Of a stretch of DNA of 27,667 bases, positions 6,482-12,345 are shown piece by piece (position 1 is the first letter of the stretch; every line of letters begins with the position of its first letter). Origin of the DNA: a virus; IMG/VR virus record IMGVR_UViG_3300008261_000153, positions 1-27,667 of that record. The stretch is one strand, 5' to 3'. Made by a program: the position numbers and the translations under genes. The notes under the pieces are model-generated. The model searched no databases. It was not told where the DNA came from and saw only the letters and a list, made by a program, of their open reading frames with translations.

Positions 6482-7038
6482 TAGACCTCCTCCATCTTGT
6501 CGGTGATGACGCGATAGGCGTCCTCAGGCGACAGGCTTGTCGTGTCCACCGTAAGGTCTGCCCTGCTGTCTGTCCAGCCCCTTTCCGTGATGTCAGCGGC
6601 TCCGTACAGGTTGCCGCCCACCCTCTCGCGCCTGACCTCCTCCGAGGCTGTCAGCCGAACGATGAAGATGTCGGGGTCAATGGCTCGCAGGTACTGCACC
6701 TCGGCATCTAGGCGCACGTCATCCACGACCACGCCAAAGCCGATCCGCTTCAGCTCGAAGTAGTCCTTGCGCCAGACCCTGAGCCAGAAGTGCGTGTCCA
6801 CGCCTCGCATTGCCGCACCAATGTCTTGCAGCAGTTCCCTGCCGGTCAGGGTGCTGTCGCCGAAGTTGCGGCTCACGGTCAGGACCTCGCTCTTGCCGAG
6901 GTCGTTGTACGCCATCGCCGCAATGTGCTTGATGGCGTCCGCGATGCCGTGCCGACGGTACTCACGATGCTCCACGAAGAGCGACGCGATGGTGGACTTG
7001 CCGCTCCCCTGCGGCCCAAGAATCGCCAGCGACCTCAC
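6481..7038 (-). CDS. Deoxynucleoside monophosphate kinase-like P-loop protein
   Basis: This is a 185-residue P-loop kinase with MRSLAILGPQGSGKST at the N-terminus (Walker A, residues 8-16). It continues with HGIADAIKHIAAM, GDSTLTGRELLQDIGAAMR (lid/substrate region) and GVVVDDVRLDAEVQYL (Walker B-like strand), ending in IFIVRLTASEEVRRERVGG. The closest known type is the T4 gp1-like deoxynucleotide monophosphate kinase, which feeds dNTP synthesis during phage replication. GTG at 7038 overlaps the preceding stop (GTGA). It sits with the recombination and replication genes, as expected for a DNA-metabolism enzyme. Confidence 0.82.
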   Translation of the reverse strand: MRSLAILGPQGSGKSTIASLFVEHREYRRHGIADAIKHIAAMAYNDLGKSEVLTVSRNFGDSTLTGRELLQDIGAAMRGVDTHFWLRVWRKDYFELKRIGFGVVVDDVRLDAEVQYLRAIDPDIFIVRLTASEEVRRERVGGNLYGAADITERGWTDSRADLTVDTTSLSPEDAYRVITDKMEEV

Positions 7039-7439
7039 GTCAAGATCACAGCATCTGCGACCGCGAGGAACCCGATCACCTTTGGCACGAGTTCAGTGCG
7101 CTCGAATGCAGTCGTCGCAGGAAGTTCCTTGACCTCCCAGTGCGGCTCACGCACGCGATACAGGTCCCAAGCGTAGATGCCTTGCGGCGTCCAGTTGATG
7201 TACGCCGGTCGCGCTGACCGCTTGCCAGCCTCCTCAATGAGCCAGTCGTACTTCGCCTGCTCAATGAGCAGCTCAGGGTAGTGCGTCTCTCGGCACTTCA
7301 ACTCCAGGATGTAGTCAATGCGACCTATCGGCGTCTCGTAGAACGCCGTGCAGTCCCAACGGCTGAAGCCGTACTCCATCCGCTCAAGGTTTGGAACAGT
7401 CGTTCTCGCCAAGTGCGTGAGCAGTTGCTCCTCGTTCAT
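7035..7439 (-). CDS. PD-(D/E)XK-like nuclease fold protein (134 aa)
   Basis: This is a 134-residue protein with the segment IDYILELKCRETHYPELLIEQAKYDWLIEEA at about residues 41-71 (described here by its key parts). It has D at 42, E-L-K at 46-48, then a helix with Q and K. This is the D-x(n)-E-x-K core of PD-(D/E)XK enzymes. A later strand PAYINWTPQGIYAWDLY fits the fold's fourth strand. It overlaps both neighbours by 4 nt, and GGGAGG precedes the ATG. A role in DNA processing is likely; specificity is not readable. Confidence 0.55.
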   Translation of the reverse strand: MNEEQLLTHLARTTVPNLERMEYGFSRWDCTAFYETPIGRIDYILELKCRETHYPELLIEQAKYDWLIEEAGKRSARPAYINWTPQGIYAWDLYRVREPHWEVKELPATTAFERTELVPKVIGFLAVADAVILT

Positions 7440-7873
7440 CGTCGTCCTCCCTTCGCAATAATCTCGCCAATACTCATCACGCCGTTAGTAAGAGTCTTCT
7501 CTTCTCTACTCTTCTCTACTCTACTCTTCTCTAGCGCGTGACCAAACCGTGACTCAGCCACTTTTCCCGCACGAGCGCGTTGCTGACGTTGAGCCGACGT
7601 CGCGTCCACTTGCCATCGAGACCAGTTCGAGACAGCCACGACACCAGCCTGAGACACCTCTAGCAGCCCCTCGGCAATGAGTCGAGCCACTGCCCGATTG
7701 AGTCGCGGCCCGATGACTGCGGCGAGGTGTTGCCGGTCGCGGAACTCGCCACCCTTCCGCATCTCCTTTGCGATCTCCAGAATCGTGACGAACGCACGGA
7801 ACTGCGTGTCAGTGAGACTGGCGATGATCGCGTCCTTGTGCGCTCCTGCTGACCACTTGATCCAAAGATTCAT
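7436..7873 (-). CDS. Predicted replication initiator / replisome organiser-like protein
   Basis: This is a 145-residue protein. Its first 80 residues form a winged-helix-like domain: SLTDTQFRAFVTILEIAKEM, then RDRQHLAAVIGPRLNRAVARLIAEGLLEV, then a VVAVSNW wing. A basic linker AQRQQRARAGKVAESRFG follows. Next is a charged repeat EKSRVEKSREEK, encoded by a purine-rich tandem repeat, and a short tail. The N-terminus resembles phage initiator/DnaD-helper proteins that open the origin inside their own gene. A strong AGGAGGAGG lies 7 nt before the ATG at 7873. Its position next to the Rad52-like and YqaJ genes supports a replication role, which is inferred. Confidence 0.6.
   Translation of the reverse strand: MNLWIKWSAGAHKDAIIASLTDTQFRAFVTILEIAKEMRKGGEFRDRQHLAAVIGPRLNRAVARLIAEGLLEVSQAGVVAVSNWSRWQVDATSAQRQQRARAGKVAESRFGHALEKSRVEKSREEKTLTNGVMSIGEIIAKGGRR
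7495..7533 (-). repeat. Purine-rich tandem repeat inside the initiator-like gene
   Basis: On the plus strand the unit CTTCTCTACT occurs twice in a row (7501-7520) and is flanked by partial copies (CTTCT before, CTACTCTTCTCTA after). The minus strand is thus an AG-rich iterated tract. It encodes EKSRVEKSREEK. Strong strand asymmetry and periodicity inside an initiator gene make it a candidate replication origin or iteron region, though a simple low-complexity coding tract is also possible. Confidence 0.6.
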
Positions 7874-7897
7874 TGTGTCCTCCTCCTTCTCTGCCGC

Positions 7898-8620
7898 TTA
7901 GAACGGCAAGTCTTCTAGGTTCTGCGTGTCTTCTGGCACGAGCTTCGGCTTCGCTGGTGCAGGCGCCTGCGACGCGATGAACTTCTGGCTCGGCTTGTCC
8001 TTGCAGTACGAGCCGTCTGGGGTCTTGTGGCTCGCCGCCCAGAATGCGTTGTACGGCTTGCCGCTTGCCTTGCTCACGCCGCCTGGCTTCAAGGTCCAGA
8101 GTTCGCCGTGGCTGCACGTCTCGTCGCCGACGTTCTCGGCAAAGAGCATTGCCGCCTTCGCAGCGATTATTGCGTCGCTGGTAGCGTCGTCAGAATCAAC
8201 GGAGAGGGGTGTAGGAGCCACGGAGAGGCGCGGAACCCTCGCAAGTGGTACTGGGACACCCTTTTCTGGCGAATAGAGGCTCCTGCCCACTCCTAGCTGC
8301 GCCGCGCACCTGCGGAGCGCATCACTGGCCGCAGACTTCAGCGGCTCGTCATCCTGAGCAGAGTTCGGGTAGCCGAAGTCCTGTCGGATCGTGGTCTTCC
8401 CACCGATCACGACGGCGAGTGAGCCGTGGACGACGTTTCGTGCGCCGTCTGCGACCTTCACCTCGAACTGCCAACCCTCAATGCCGAGGACGTCATCCAG
8501 CCGCTGCGCGACTGCTCGCGCGTCGGCGTAGGTGAACGTCATCCCTGCTCGCCCTGGTCGGTGCTTCAGGTCCTTCTCCTCGAATGGCGCGCAGAGCGCC
8601 TTGCTGATGTCGTTGCTCAT
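7898..8620 (-). CDS. Rad52-like ssDNA annealing protein (Sak type) with SSB-like tail
   Basis: This is a 240-residue recombination mediator. The N-terminal half fits the Rad52/22 superfamily: FTYADARAVAQRLDDVLG near residues 29-46, then the beta-hairpin segment WQFEVKV...GSLAVVIG, and SAASDALRRCAAQLGVGRSLY near 97-116. The linker leads to a Cys/His module (ETCSHGELWTL, a YNAFW box and a later DGSYC). The C-terminus is acidic with a terminal LEDLPF, like the interaction tip of bacterial SSB. It overlaps the YqaJ exonuclease by ATGA, giving a two-gene Red-like recombination system. AlphaFold-type comparison would test the fold; the pairing makes the assignment strong. Confidence 0.85.
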   Translation of the reverse strand: MSNDISKALCAPFEEKDLKHRPGRAGMTFTYADARAVAQRLDDVLGIEGWQFEVKVADGARNVVHGSLAVVIGGKTTIRQDFGYPNSAQDDEPLKSAASDALRRCAAQLGVGRSLYSPEKGVPVPLARVPRLSVAPTPLSVDSDDATSDAIIAAKAAMLFAENVGDETCSHGELWTLKPGGVSKASGKPYNAFWAASHKTPDGSYCKDKPSQKFIASQAPAPAKPKLVPEDTQNLEDLPF

Positions 8621-9552
8621 AGTCCCTCCTCTGTCCTGAACTTGAAGACTCGCGCGCCGGGAACTTCCCGAGTCGCGGCTTCTACAACCTTCGGGTCAAT
8701 CTTTGTGGCGACCTCCTTCCAGTCCGTCTTGAGCGACGGCTTGTTCTGCTTCCACGTTGCCGACCAGCCTTGACCTGCGATCCCAGCCTTCTCGCCGATG
8801 GACTCCTTGAGACTGATCGCAAGGTTCTGGAGTTCTTGGTCAAGCAACTTGGACTCGTACTGCTTCTCGGCGTAGAGCGCCGCAAGCCTGTCCAGAGAAG
8901 TGTCAGCCTGCGCCCACTCCTCGCTGGTCTGCGGTACCACCTGCGCCAGCGCGTCGCTGTCCTCGCCCTGCAAGGTTGGCGGCGTGTCTGTTGCGAGTAG
9001 GTTGCGGAACTCCACTGCCTTCGCGTAGAGCTGCGTCTGATAGTTCACGTCAGCCTCAACCCGCTCGATGCGGAAGACCAAACCACCGAGCAGGACTGCC
9101 ACGTCGCACCACGGTGCGCCGGTGACGAACATCTGCCACTGCACTTGCGCCACCACCTCTGGCGGCACTGGGTGCAGGCTCCAGCGCGGTGAGGTGCTGG
9201 TCTTGATCTCCACCAAGCCCTCCTCGCCGACGATGGTGCGGTCGAGTGACGCCATCACCCACGGCAGTTCCTTGAGTCGGACGATGCCGTTGCTGCGGCG
9301 CAACTCGCGGCCAGTCTCCATCTCGTAGAACTCTGCGACTGCGTTCTCCAACAGGATGCCGCGCACCGCTGCCGGTCCAACTGGGTGAGGCTGGTACTTC
9401 CCTAGCTTCTCCGCCCAAAGTTGGAAGGGAGTTTTGTATGGATTCAGCCCCGCGATGACCGACACGTCGGTCGCCGTGATGCCGTCAGCCCGAAGTGCGA
9501 ACCACTCAGGACTGCGCTGCTCTGCCTTGACGAACTCGTATTGCTTGCTCAC
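8617..9552 (-). CDS. YqaJ-like viral recombinase / 5'-3' exonuclease
   Basis: This is a 311-residue PD-(D/E)XK exonuclease of the YqaJ/lambda-exonuclease group. The opening EQRSPEWFALRADGITATD (residues 11-29) carries the SxxW...R signature. GILLENAVAEFY holds the E near 69, and D104, E115 and K117 (LDRT...LVEIKTS) form the catalytic D-ExK set. VVAQVQWQM near 133-141 is the conserved Gln motif. GTG at 9552 has GGAGGG 4 nt upstream and overlaps the previous stop (GTGA), so the longer open frame upstream is not used. It resects DNA for the Rad52-like partner encoded immediately downstream. The C-terminal third is helical (coiled-coil-like). Confidence 0.92.
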   Translation of the reverse strand: MSKQYEFVKAEQRSPEWFALRADGITATDVSVIAGLNPYKTPFQLWAEKLGKYQPHPVGPAAVRGILLENAVAEFYEMETGRELRRSNGIVRLKELPWVMASLDRTIVGEEGLVEIKTSTSPRWSLHPVPPEVVAQVQWQMFVTGAPWCDVAVLLGGLVFRIERVEADVNYQTQLYAKAVEFRNLLATDTPPTLQGEDSDALAQVVPQTSEEWAQADTSLDRLAALYAEKQYESKLLDQELQNLAISLKESIGEKAGIAGQGWSATWKQNKPSLKTDWKEVATKIDPKVVEAATREVPGARVFKFRTEEGL

Positions 9553-9737
9553 TTGCCCTCCTTCTTTCTGTCCTTCTTGGCGAACCCTTCGCCCTTGTAA
9601 ACCACCGCCGCTGGCGAATAGACCATCCGCATCCAGCGGCCGCACTTCTCGCAGCGCGGGTTGTAGACGTTCTGGATTGAATGCGTGTGTTCCTCCCGAT
9701 GTCCGCAGTCGCCGCAGCGGTACTCGTAAACTGGCAT
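9549..9737 (-). CDS. FmdB-like zinc ribbon protein
   Basis: This is a 62-residue protein, MPVYEYRCGDCGH at the start, then PRCEKCGRWMRMVYSPAAVVYKGEGF and a Lys-rich tail. The two CxxC pairs and the VVYKGEGF ending match the FmdB/CxxC_CxxC_SSSS regulatory-protein family. The start is the ATG at 9737, which overlaps the upstream TAA (TAATG); a longer GTG form would add four residues before the conserved MPxYEY. Phage copies are common and presumed to bind nucleic acid or protein. It precedes the exonuclease gene in a coupled chain. Confidence 0.82.
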   Translation of the reverse strand: MPVYEYRCGDCGHREEHTHSIQNVYNPRCEKCGRWMRMVYSPAAVVYKGEGFAKKDRKKEGK

Positions 9738-9898
9738 TAGCCAAGCCACGCAAACAGGAACACGATGAACGCAAAGCCGTAGATGCCGATGGCAATGTCC
9801 ATCAGCGCCTGCGATCTGCGCTTCTGCTCATCAAGCAGTGTCGTGCGGATTGCCACTCGCTTGTAGACCAGTGGCTGCGTCTTTCGGTTCAGCCTCAT
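9737..9898 (-). CDS. Small membrane protein, one C-terminal TM (53 aa)
   Basis: ATG at 9898 to TAA at 9737. The N-terminal 32 residues are basic and soluble (MRLNRKTQPLVYKRVAIRT, then LLDEQKRRSQAL). They are followed by a hydrophobic segment MDIAIGIYGFAFIVFLFAWLG that ends the protein. This is a tail-anchored or N-in/C-out single-pass topology. It overlaps the preceding microprotein by ATGA and the following gene by TAATG, so its ends are both set by coupling. Function unknown; a host-membrane effector is possible. Confidence 0.6.
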   Translation of the reverse strand: MRLNRKTQPLVYKRVAIRTTLLDEQKRRSQALMDIAIGIYGFAFIVFLFAWLG

Positions 9899-9981
9899 CG
9901 CATTGACCCCAGTGCCAAGAGCAGCACCATTGCTGCAACGAACGATACGACTGCGAGTGTGTCCAAGATCATTGTCTTCAC
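9895..9981 (-). CDS. Membrane microprotein (28 aa)
   Basis: GTG at 9981 overlaps the upstream TGA (GTGA) and has GGAGG 7 nt before it. The frame ends at a TGA that overlaps the next ATG. The product MKTMILDTLAVVSFVAAMVL continues as LLALGSMR, almost entirely one transmembrane helix. The ribosome-binding site and exact coupling on both sides support translation of so short a frame. A start at the internal ATG (9972) is the alternative. No function can be assigned. Confidence 0.5.
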   Translation of the reverse strand: MKTMILDTLAVVSFVAAMVLLLALGSMR

Positions 9982-10208
9982 TTTGCTGCCTCCTTCAACT
10001 GCTCAAGGGTGACTTCGCCGGCAGAGATGCGAGCGATCTCGCTCCACGCGATTGGCGCGTGTTCTGCAACTGGCTTCTCATTGCGCTTCGGACGAACGCC
10101 CAACTCAAAGATGAGCGATGGCAGTTCGGTCGAGTTAGGATCGCCGACCACGAAGACGGCGTGACCCTTGCGCTCGCTGCGGCTGACCCAGCCGTGTGTC
10201 GCGCTCAT
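9978..10208 (-). CDS. Hypothetical protein (76 aa)
   Basis: I do not recognise this protein. It begins at an ATGA overlap with the upstream gene. The first half has HAVFVVGDPNSTELPSLIFELG, and the second half a helical, acidic segment AWSEIARISAGEVTLEQLKEAAK. No membrane segment or metal site is seen. It is the second gene of the transcript that begins at the promoter near 10486-10515. Confidence 0.6.
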   Translation of the reverse strand: MSATHGWVSRSERKGHAVFVVGDPNSTELPSLIFELGVRPKRNEKPVAEHAPIAWSEIARISAGEVTLEQLKEAAK

Positions 10209-10432
10209 CAGCGCACCGCCACTGACTCGGCCGCGACAGTCTCAGCCAGTGCGTACTGGATGAAGTCGTGGCGCAGCTGAAGATTCGTGATCCGAACCTT
10301 GACGCTGCCGGTGTCGGCGACGGTCATCCCGCCGACCTTGTGAATGCGGACGACGATGCCGCGTGGAAGGAAGTGACCGTGCTTCGCTGGCACGCTCTTC
10401 ATTGCGACGTACTTTCCGAGGTCCTTGATCAT
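10208..10432 (-). CDS. Hypothetical early protein (74 aa), first gene after the promoter
   Basis: This is a small basic beta-rich protein: MIKDLGKYVAMKSVPAKHGH, then FLPRGIVVRIHKVGGMTVADTG and VKVRITNLQLRHDFIQYAL. The pattern suggests a small beta-barrel. AGGAGG sits 5 nt before ATG at 10432, right after a nested hairpin. It is the first gene downstream of the best promoter in the window, so it is probably expressed early and strongly. Family unknown. Confidence 0.65.
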   Translation of the reverse strand: MIKDLGKYVAMKSVPAKHGHFLPRGIVVRIHKVGGMTVADTGSVKVRITNLQLRHDFIQYALAETVAAESVAVR

Positions 10433-10443
10433 TTTGTCCTCCT

Positions 10444-10480
10444 CAGCAGGATCAGCCTTCTGGCTGGTTCCTCCCTGCTG
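10444..10480 (-). promoter_or_regulatory. Structured 5' leader: nested hairpin just before the SD
   Basis: In transcript order CAGCAGG (10480-10474) pairs perfectly with CCTGCTG (10450-10444). Inside it, CAGCC (10466-10462) pairs with GGCTG (10457-10453) around an AGAA loop. The structure begins at about the position predicted for the 5' end of the RNA (about 6-7 nt after the -10) and ends directly before AGGAGG. It may protect the mRNA 5' end or tune translation; the stems are exact, the role is inferred. Confidence 0.6.
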
Positions 10481-10485
10481 TCACA

Positions 10486-10515
10486 ATCCTAGAACGTGAC
10501 GTCACGGCTTGTCAA
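10486..10515 (-). promoter_or_regulatory. Sigma-70-type promoter with palindromic operator in the spacer
   Basis: On the minus strand TTGACA (10515-10510) is followed after 18 nt by TAGGAT (10491-10486). The -35 is a perfect consensus and the -10 keeps TAnnnT. The spacer contains a perfect 12-bp palindrome, CGTGACGTCACG (10506-10495), exactly where a repressor or activator would interfere with RNA polymerase. It lies between a terminator and a gene with a strong ribosome-binding site. Confidence 0.72.
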
Positions 10516-10523
10516 GGGGGTAG

Positions 10524-10555
10524 CCTCCCAGACTGGAGGAGGTCAGTCTGGGAGG
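10524..10555 (-). terminator. Strong hairpin terminator overlapping a stop codon
   Basis: CCTCCCAGACTG (10524-10535) and CAGTCTGGGAGG (10544-10555) form a perfect 12-bp stem with an 8-nt loop. The TGA stop of the upstream gene lies at the loop edge. The minus-strand sequence after the stem is CTACCCCCTT, with only a weak T-run, so it may act as a rho-independent-like or processing hairpin. It separates the metallophosphoesterase operon from the promoter just downstream. Confidence 0.7.
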
Positions 10556-10773
10556 TCGCTGGCATAGCCAGCGGCGTCATCGTCCTCATCGAGCAGCTCT
10601 AGAACCACCTCTAGGCACGCTCGGCAGATAGCGTAGGACAGGACTGCAGAATAGCCGACCGTGAGGCTGACTTCCTGTTCGGCAAACCTCCACACCCTGC
10701 GAGTCTCCCCGCACGGCGTGCAGGCTCCTATGTCCTGCGGCCTCGGTGCCGGCGGACCTGCAAGGAACGGCAC
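10543..10773 (-). CDS. Small zinc-ribbon-like protein (76 aa)
   Basis: GTG at 10773 overlaps the metallophosphoesterase stop (TAGTG). The protein has two CxxC pairs, ACTPCGE near residues 18-24 and AICRACLE near 48-55, enough for one zinc ribbon. An acidic tail EVVLELLDEDDDAAGYASDLPD follows. No clear Shine-Dalgarno is present, so translation probably depends on coupling to the gene before it. The stop lies in the terminator hairpin. Nucleic-acid binding or protein adaptor function is possible. Confidence 0.65.
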   Translation of the reverse strand: MPFLAGPPAPRPQDIGACTPCGETRRVWRFAEQEVSLTVGYSAVLSYAICRACLEVVLELLDEDDDAAGYASDLPD

Positions 10774-11801
10774 TAGCGCAAGCGGATTAGGTACTCGGCT
10801 GAGACCTCTCCATCGCCGTCAAAGAACATCAGCCACTGCCCTGGCTCGCCAGACGCGCCGACGACCTCCTGAGCGAAGCGGTTACTGCTCTCAAGCGACG
10901 GACTGCACCACGTCGTGATCTTGCCGTCGGCAAGGACGAGTCGCGCAGGCTGATGCCAGTGTCCGAACCAGAGATAGTCAAACGGCGCGACGCTCAAGCG
11001 CCAGCCGCTCGCCTTCTTTGCGACGCCGTACCACGGCATCCCAAGTCCACCCCTGAACTGATCGCCGTGAACGATCATCCCGATCTTGCCGCCTGGCAAG
11101 TCGAGCGTGTCGTACCAGTGCCGACCGCCAACGGTGAGGCTCTCCTTCCAGCTCACGCGCTTCTCGCTCAACACGAGTGAGCGCGCAATGTTGTAAAGAA
11201 TCGCATCGCTGTTGCTTTCTGGCGAGTGATCCGAGTAGCGCCCCAAGCGTCCGTGGTTGCCGATTGCGCCGTAGACCTCGACCTGCGGGAAGAGTGCGGC
11301 CATCGCCCTGACGAACTGCGCCAGCATCTCCGCGCCTCGGAAGATTTGGACGTACAGACCGCCAGCCTCAACTTCGTAGGCTTGTCCTGGGAAGATGTTG
11401 CCGTCTGACTCCACGAGGTCGCCAGTGAGCAGAATCTTCACCGTGTCCACTGGGTGATCCTTGCGCTGAATCTCGACCACCCGCTGCACCTTCTCGGCGA
11501 GCAGGTTCAGCCGCTTGGCTGCGGTGTCAATGTCGTAGTCCACGCTCTTCTTGCCAAGCTGCCAGTCGCTCAGCTGCACGACGGCAACCTCGCGCTTGCC
11601 CTTGCGCTTGTCTGGCTTCGGTGCTGGAACGGCTGGAATCTTCATCCCGACCGCCGCATCCTTCGCGGCGCGGTAGACCGCCTCCACGAGTTCTTCGGTC
11701 TGTTGATCCTTCTTCGCAAGTGCGCGCAACGCACGCCGGTGCGCCGACTTCAGTTCGTTGAGTTCGTCCTCACGCTGAAACTCGATCAGGTCTTCTGGCA
11801 T
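10773..11801 (-). CDS. Calcineurin-like metallophosphoesterase
   Basis: This is a 342-residue two-metal phosphoesterase. A helical N-terminus (to about residue 70) precedes the catalytic domain. Its motifs are VVQLSDWQLG at about 74-83, LLTGDLVES at 124-132, GAIGNHGRLG at 178-187, IVHGDQF at 243-249 and FGHWHQPA at 279-286. The first motif has DxQ where most family members have DxH, and the third has GNHG rather than GNHD/E. ATG at 11801 has GGAG 8 nt upstream, replacing a longer open frame. Phage members are often thought to act as nucleases or phosphodiesterases in DNA metabolism; the substrate is not shown here. Confidence 0.85.
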   Translation of the reverse strand: MPEDLIEFQREDELNELKSAHRRALRALAKKDQQTEELVEAVYRAAKDAAVGMKIPAVPAPKPDKRKGKREVAVVQLSDWQLGKKSVDYDIDTAAKRLNLLAEKVQRVVEIQRKDHPVDTVKILLTGDLVESDGNIFPGQAYEVEAGGLYVQIFRGAEMLAQFVRAMAALFPQVEVYGAIGNHGRLGRYSDHSPESNSDAILYNIARSLVLSEKRVSWKESLTVGGRHWYDTLDLPGGKIGMIVHGDQFRGGLGMPWYGVAKKASGWRLSVAPFDYLWFGHWHQPARLVLADGKITTWCSPSLESSNRFAQEVVGASGEPGQWLMFFDGDGEVSAEYLIRLR

Positions 11802-12019
11802 TTGCAGTCTCCTCTCCTGTGTCGCTGGATGTTCTGCTGCGCCCAGTGCTGGTTGCGAATCTCGCACCACTTCTGGATTGCCTTCGCCGTGATCTTCGCG
11901 GCTGCGAGTGCCTTGTCGAGCGATTGCCGATCAGCCTCGCTTATGTCAAGCAACTGATAGCCGCAGAGTGGCCCTTTGTAGCCACCCTGCAGCGTCAGAA
12001 ACTCGTCTAGGTCCTCCAT
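11786..12019 (-). CDS. Small HTH-type DNA-binding protein (77 aa)
   Basis: This protein starts MEDLDEFLTLQGGYKGPLCG and has a helical body, SEADRQSLDKALAAAKITAKAIQKWCEIRNQHW, where a turn before KAIQKWCEIR suggests a helix-turn-helix. It ends in IQRHRRGDCKCQ. The basic HRRGDCKC ending is familiar from small phage proteins found at this position. AGGAGG lies 5 nt before the ATG. It is the first gene after the lysis block and overlaps the metallophosphoesterase start by 16 nt. It could regulate the palindromic operator at 10495-10506 or assist packaging; both are inference. Confidence 0.6.
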   Translation of the reverse strand: MEDLDEFLTLQGGYKGPLCGYQLLDISEADRQSLDKALAAAKITAKAIQKWCEIRNQHWAQQNIQRHRRGDCKCQKT

Positions 12020-12034
12020 TGCAACCTCCTACTT

Positions 12035-12090
12035 GCGGCGCGACTACACGCCGCTCTGCCGAGAGTGAAGTCTCCTCAGGCTTGTGTCAA
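12035..12090 (-). promoter_or_regulatory. Possible promoter (TTGACA) and leader hairpin before the early operon
   Basis: The 75-nt gap after the holin gene contains a perfect -35 TTGACA (12090-12085). The best -10 at 17 nt spacing is poor (CACTCT). A perfect 6-bp hairpin GCGGCG/CGCCGC with an 8-nt loop (12054-12035) lies just before AGGAGG of the next gene. Its position at the lysis/early boundary fits a promoter, but the weak -10 keeps confidence low. Confidence 0.35.
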
Positions 12091-12094
12091 GACC

Positions 12095-12334
12095 TTACTT
12101 CTTGCCGCCGATGCCGTAGTCGCTCTGGCTTGGGTCGAGCGCCTTGACCAGTACGGCCAAGCCTGACGCCAGACCAGCCGACAGGACGGTTCGGAAGTCG
12201 CCGCCAGTGATGTCGAGCAGCGGGATGCCGAGTCCGAGTGCGACTGAGATTGAGACCGTCAGGAAGGTGCGAACTGCGTCAAGCACCATCTCGTCAAGTT
12301 TGCTCGCGTCAAGAATCTTCTGAACCTTGTTCAT
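12095..12334 (-). CDS. Holin candidate
   Basis: This is a 79-residue protein. An amphipathic N-terminus (MNKVQKILDASKLDEMVLDA) leads to a hydrophobic helix, TFLTVSISVALGLGIPLLDI. After a short GGDFRT turn comes a second helix, VLSAGLASGLAVLVKAL, and the tail DPSQSDYGIGGKK. Length, two TM helices and the basic tail fit phage holins. ATG at 12334 has AAGGAAAG close upstream; a GTG 15 nt earlier overlaps the lysin stop and is the alternative. It follows the lysin candidate directly. Confidence 0.72.
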   Translation of the reverse strand: MNKVQKILDASKLDEMVLDAVRTFLTVSISVALGLGIPLLDITGGDFRTVLSAGLASGLAVLVKALDPSQSDYGIGGKK

Positions 12335-12345
12335 TGTCTTTCCTT

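Noticed and set aside
10495-10506. CGTGACGTCACG palindrome as a restriction-site curiosity only
   Set aside because: It lies exactly between a consensus -35 and a good -10, so a regulatory reading is preferred and is reported as a finding.
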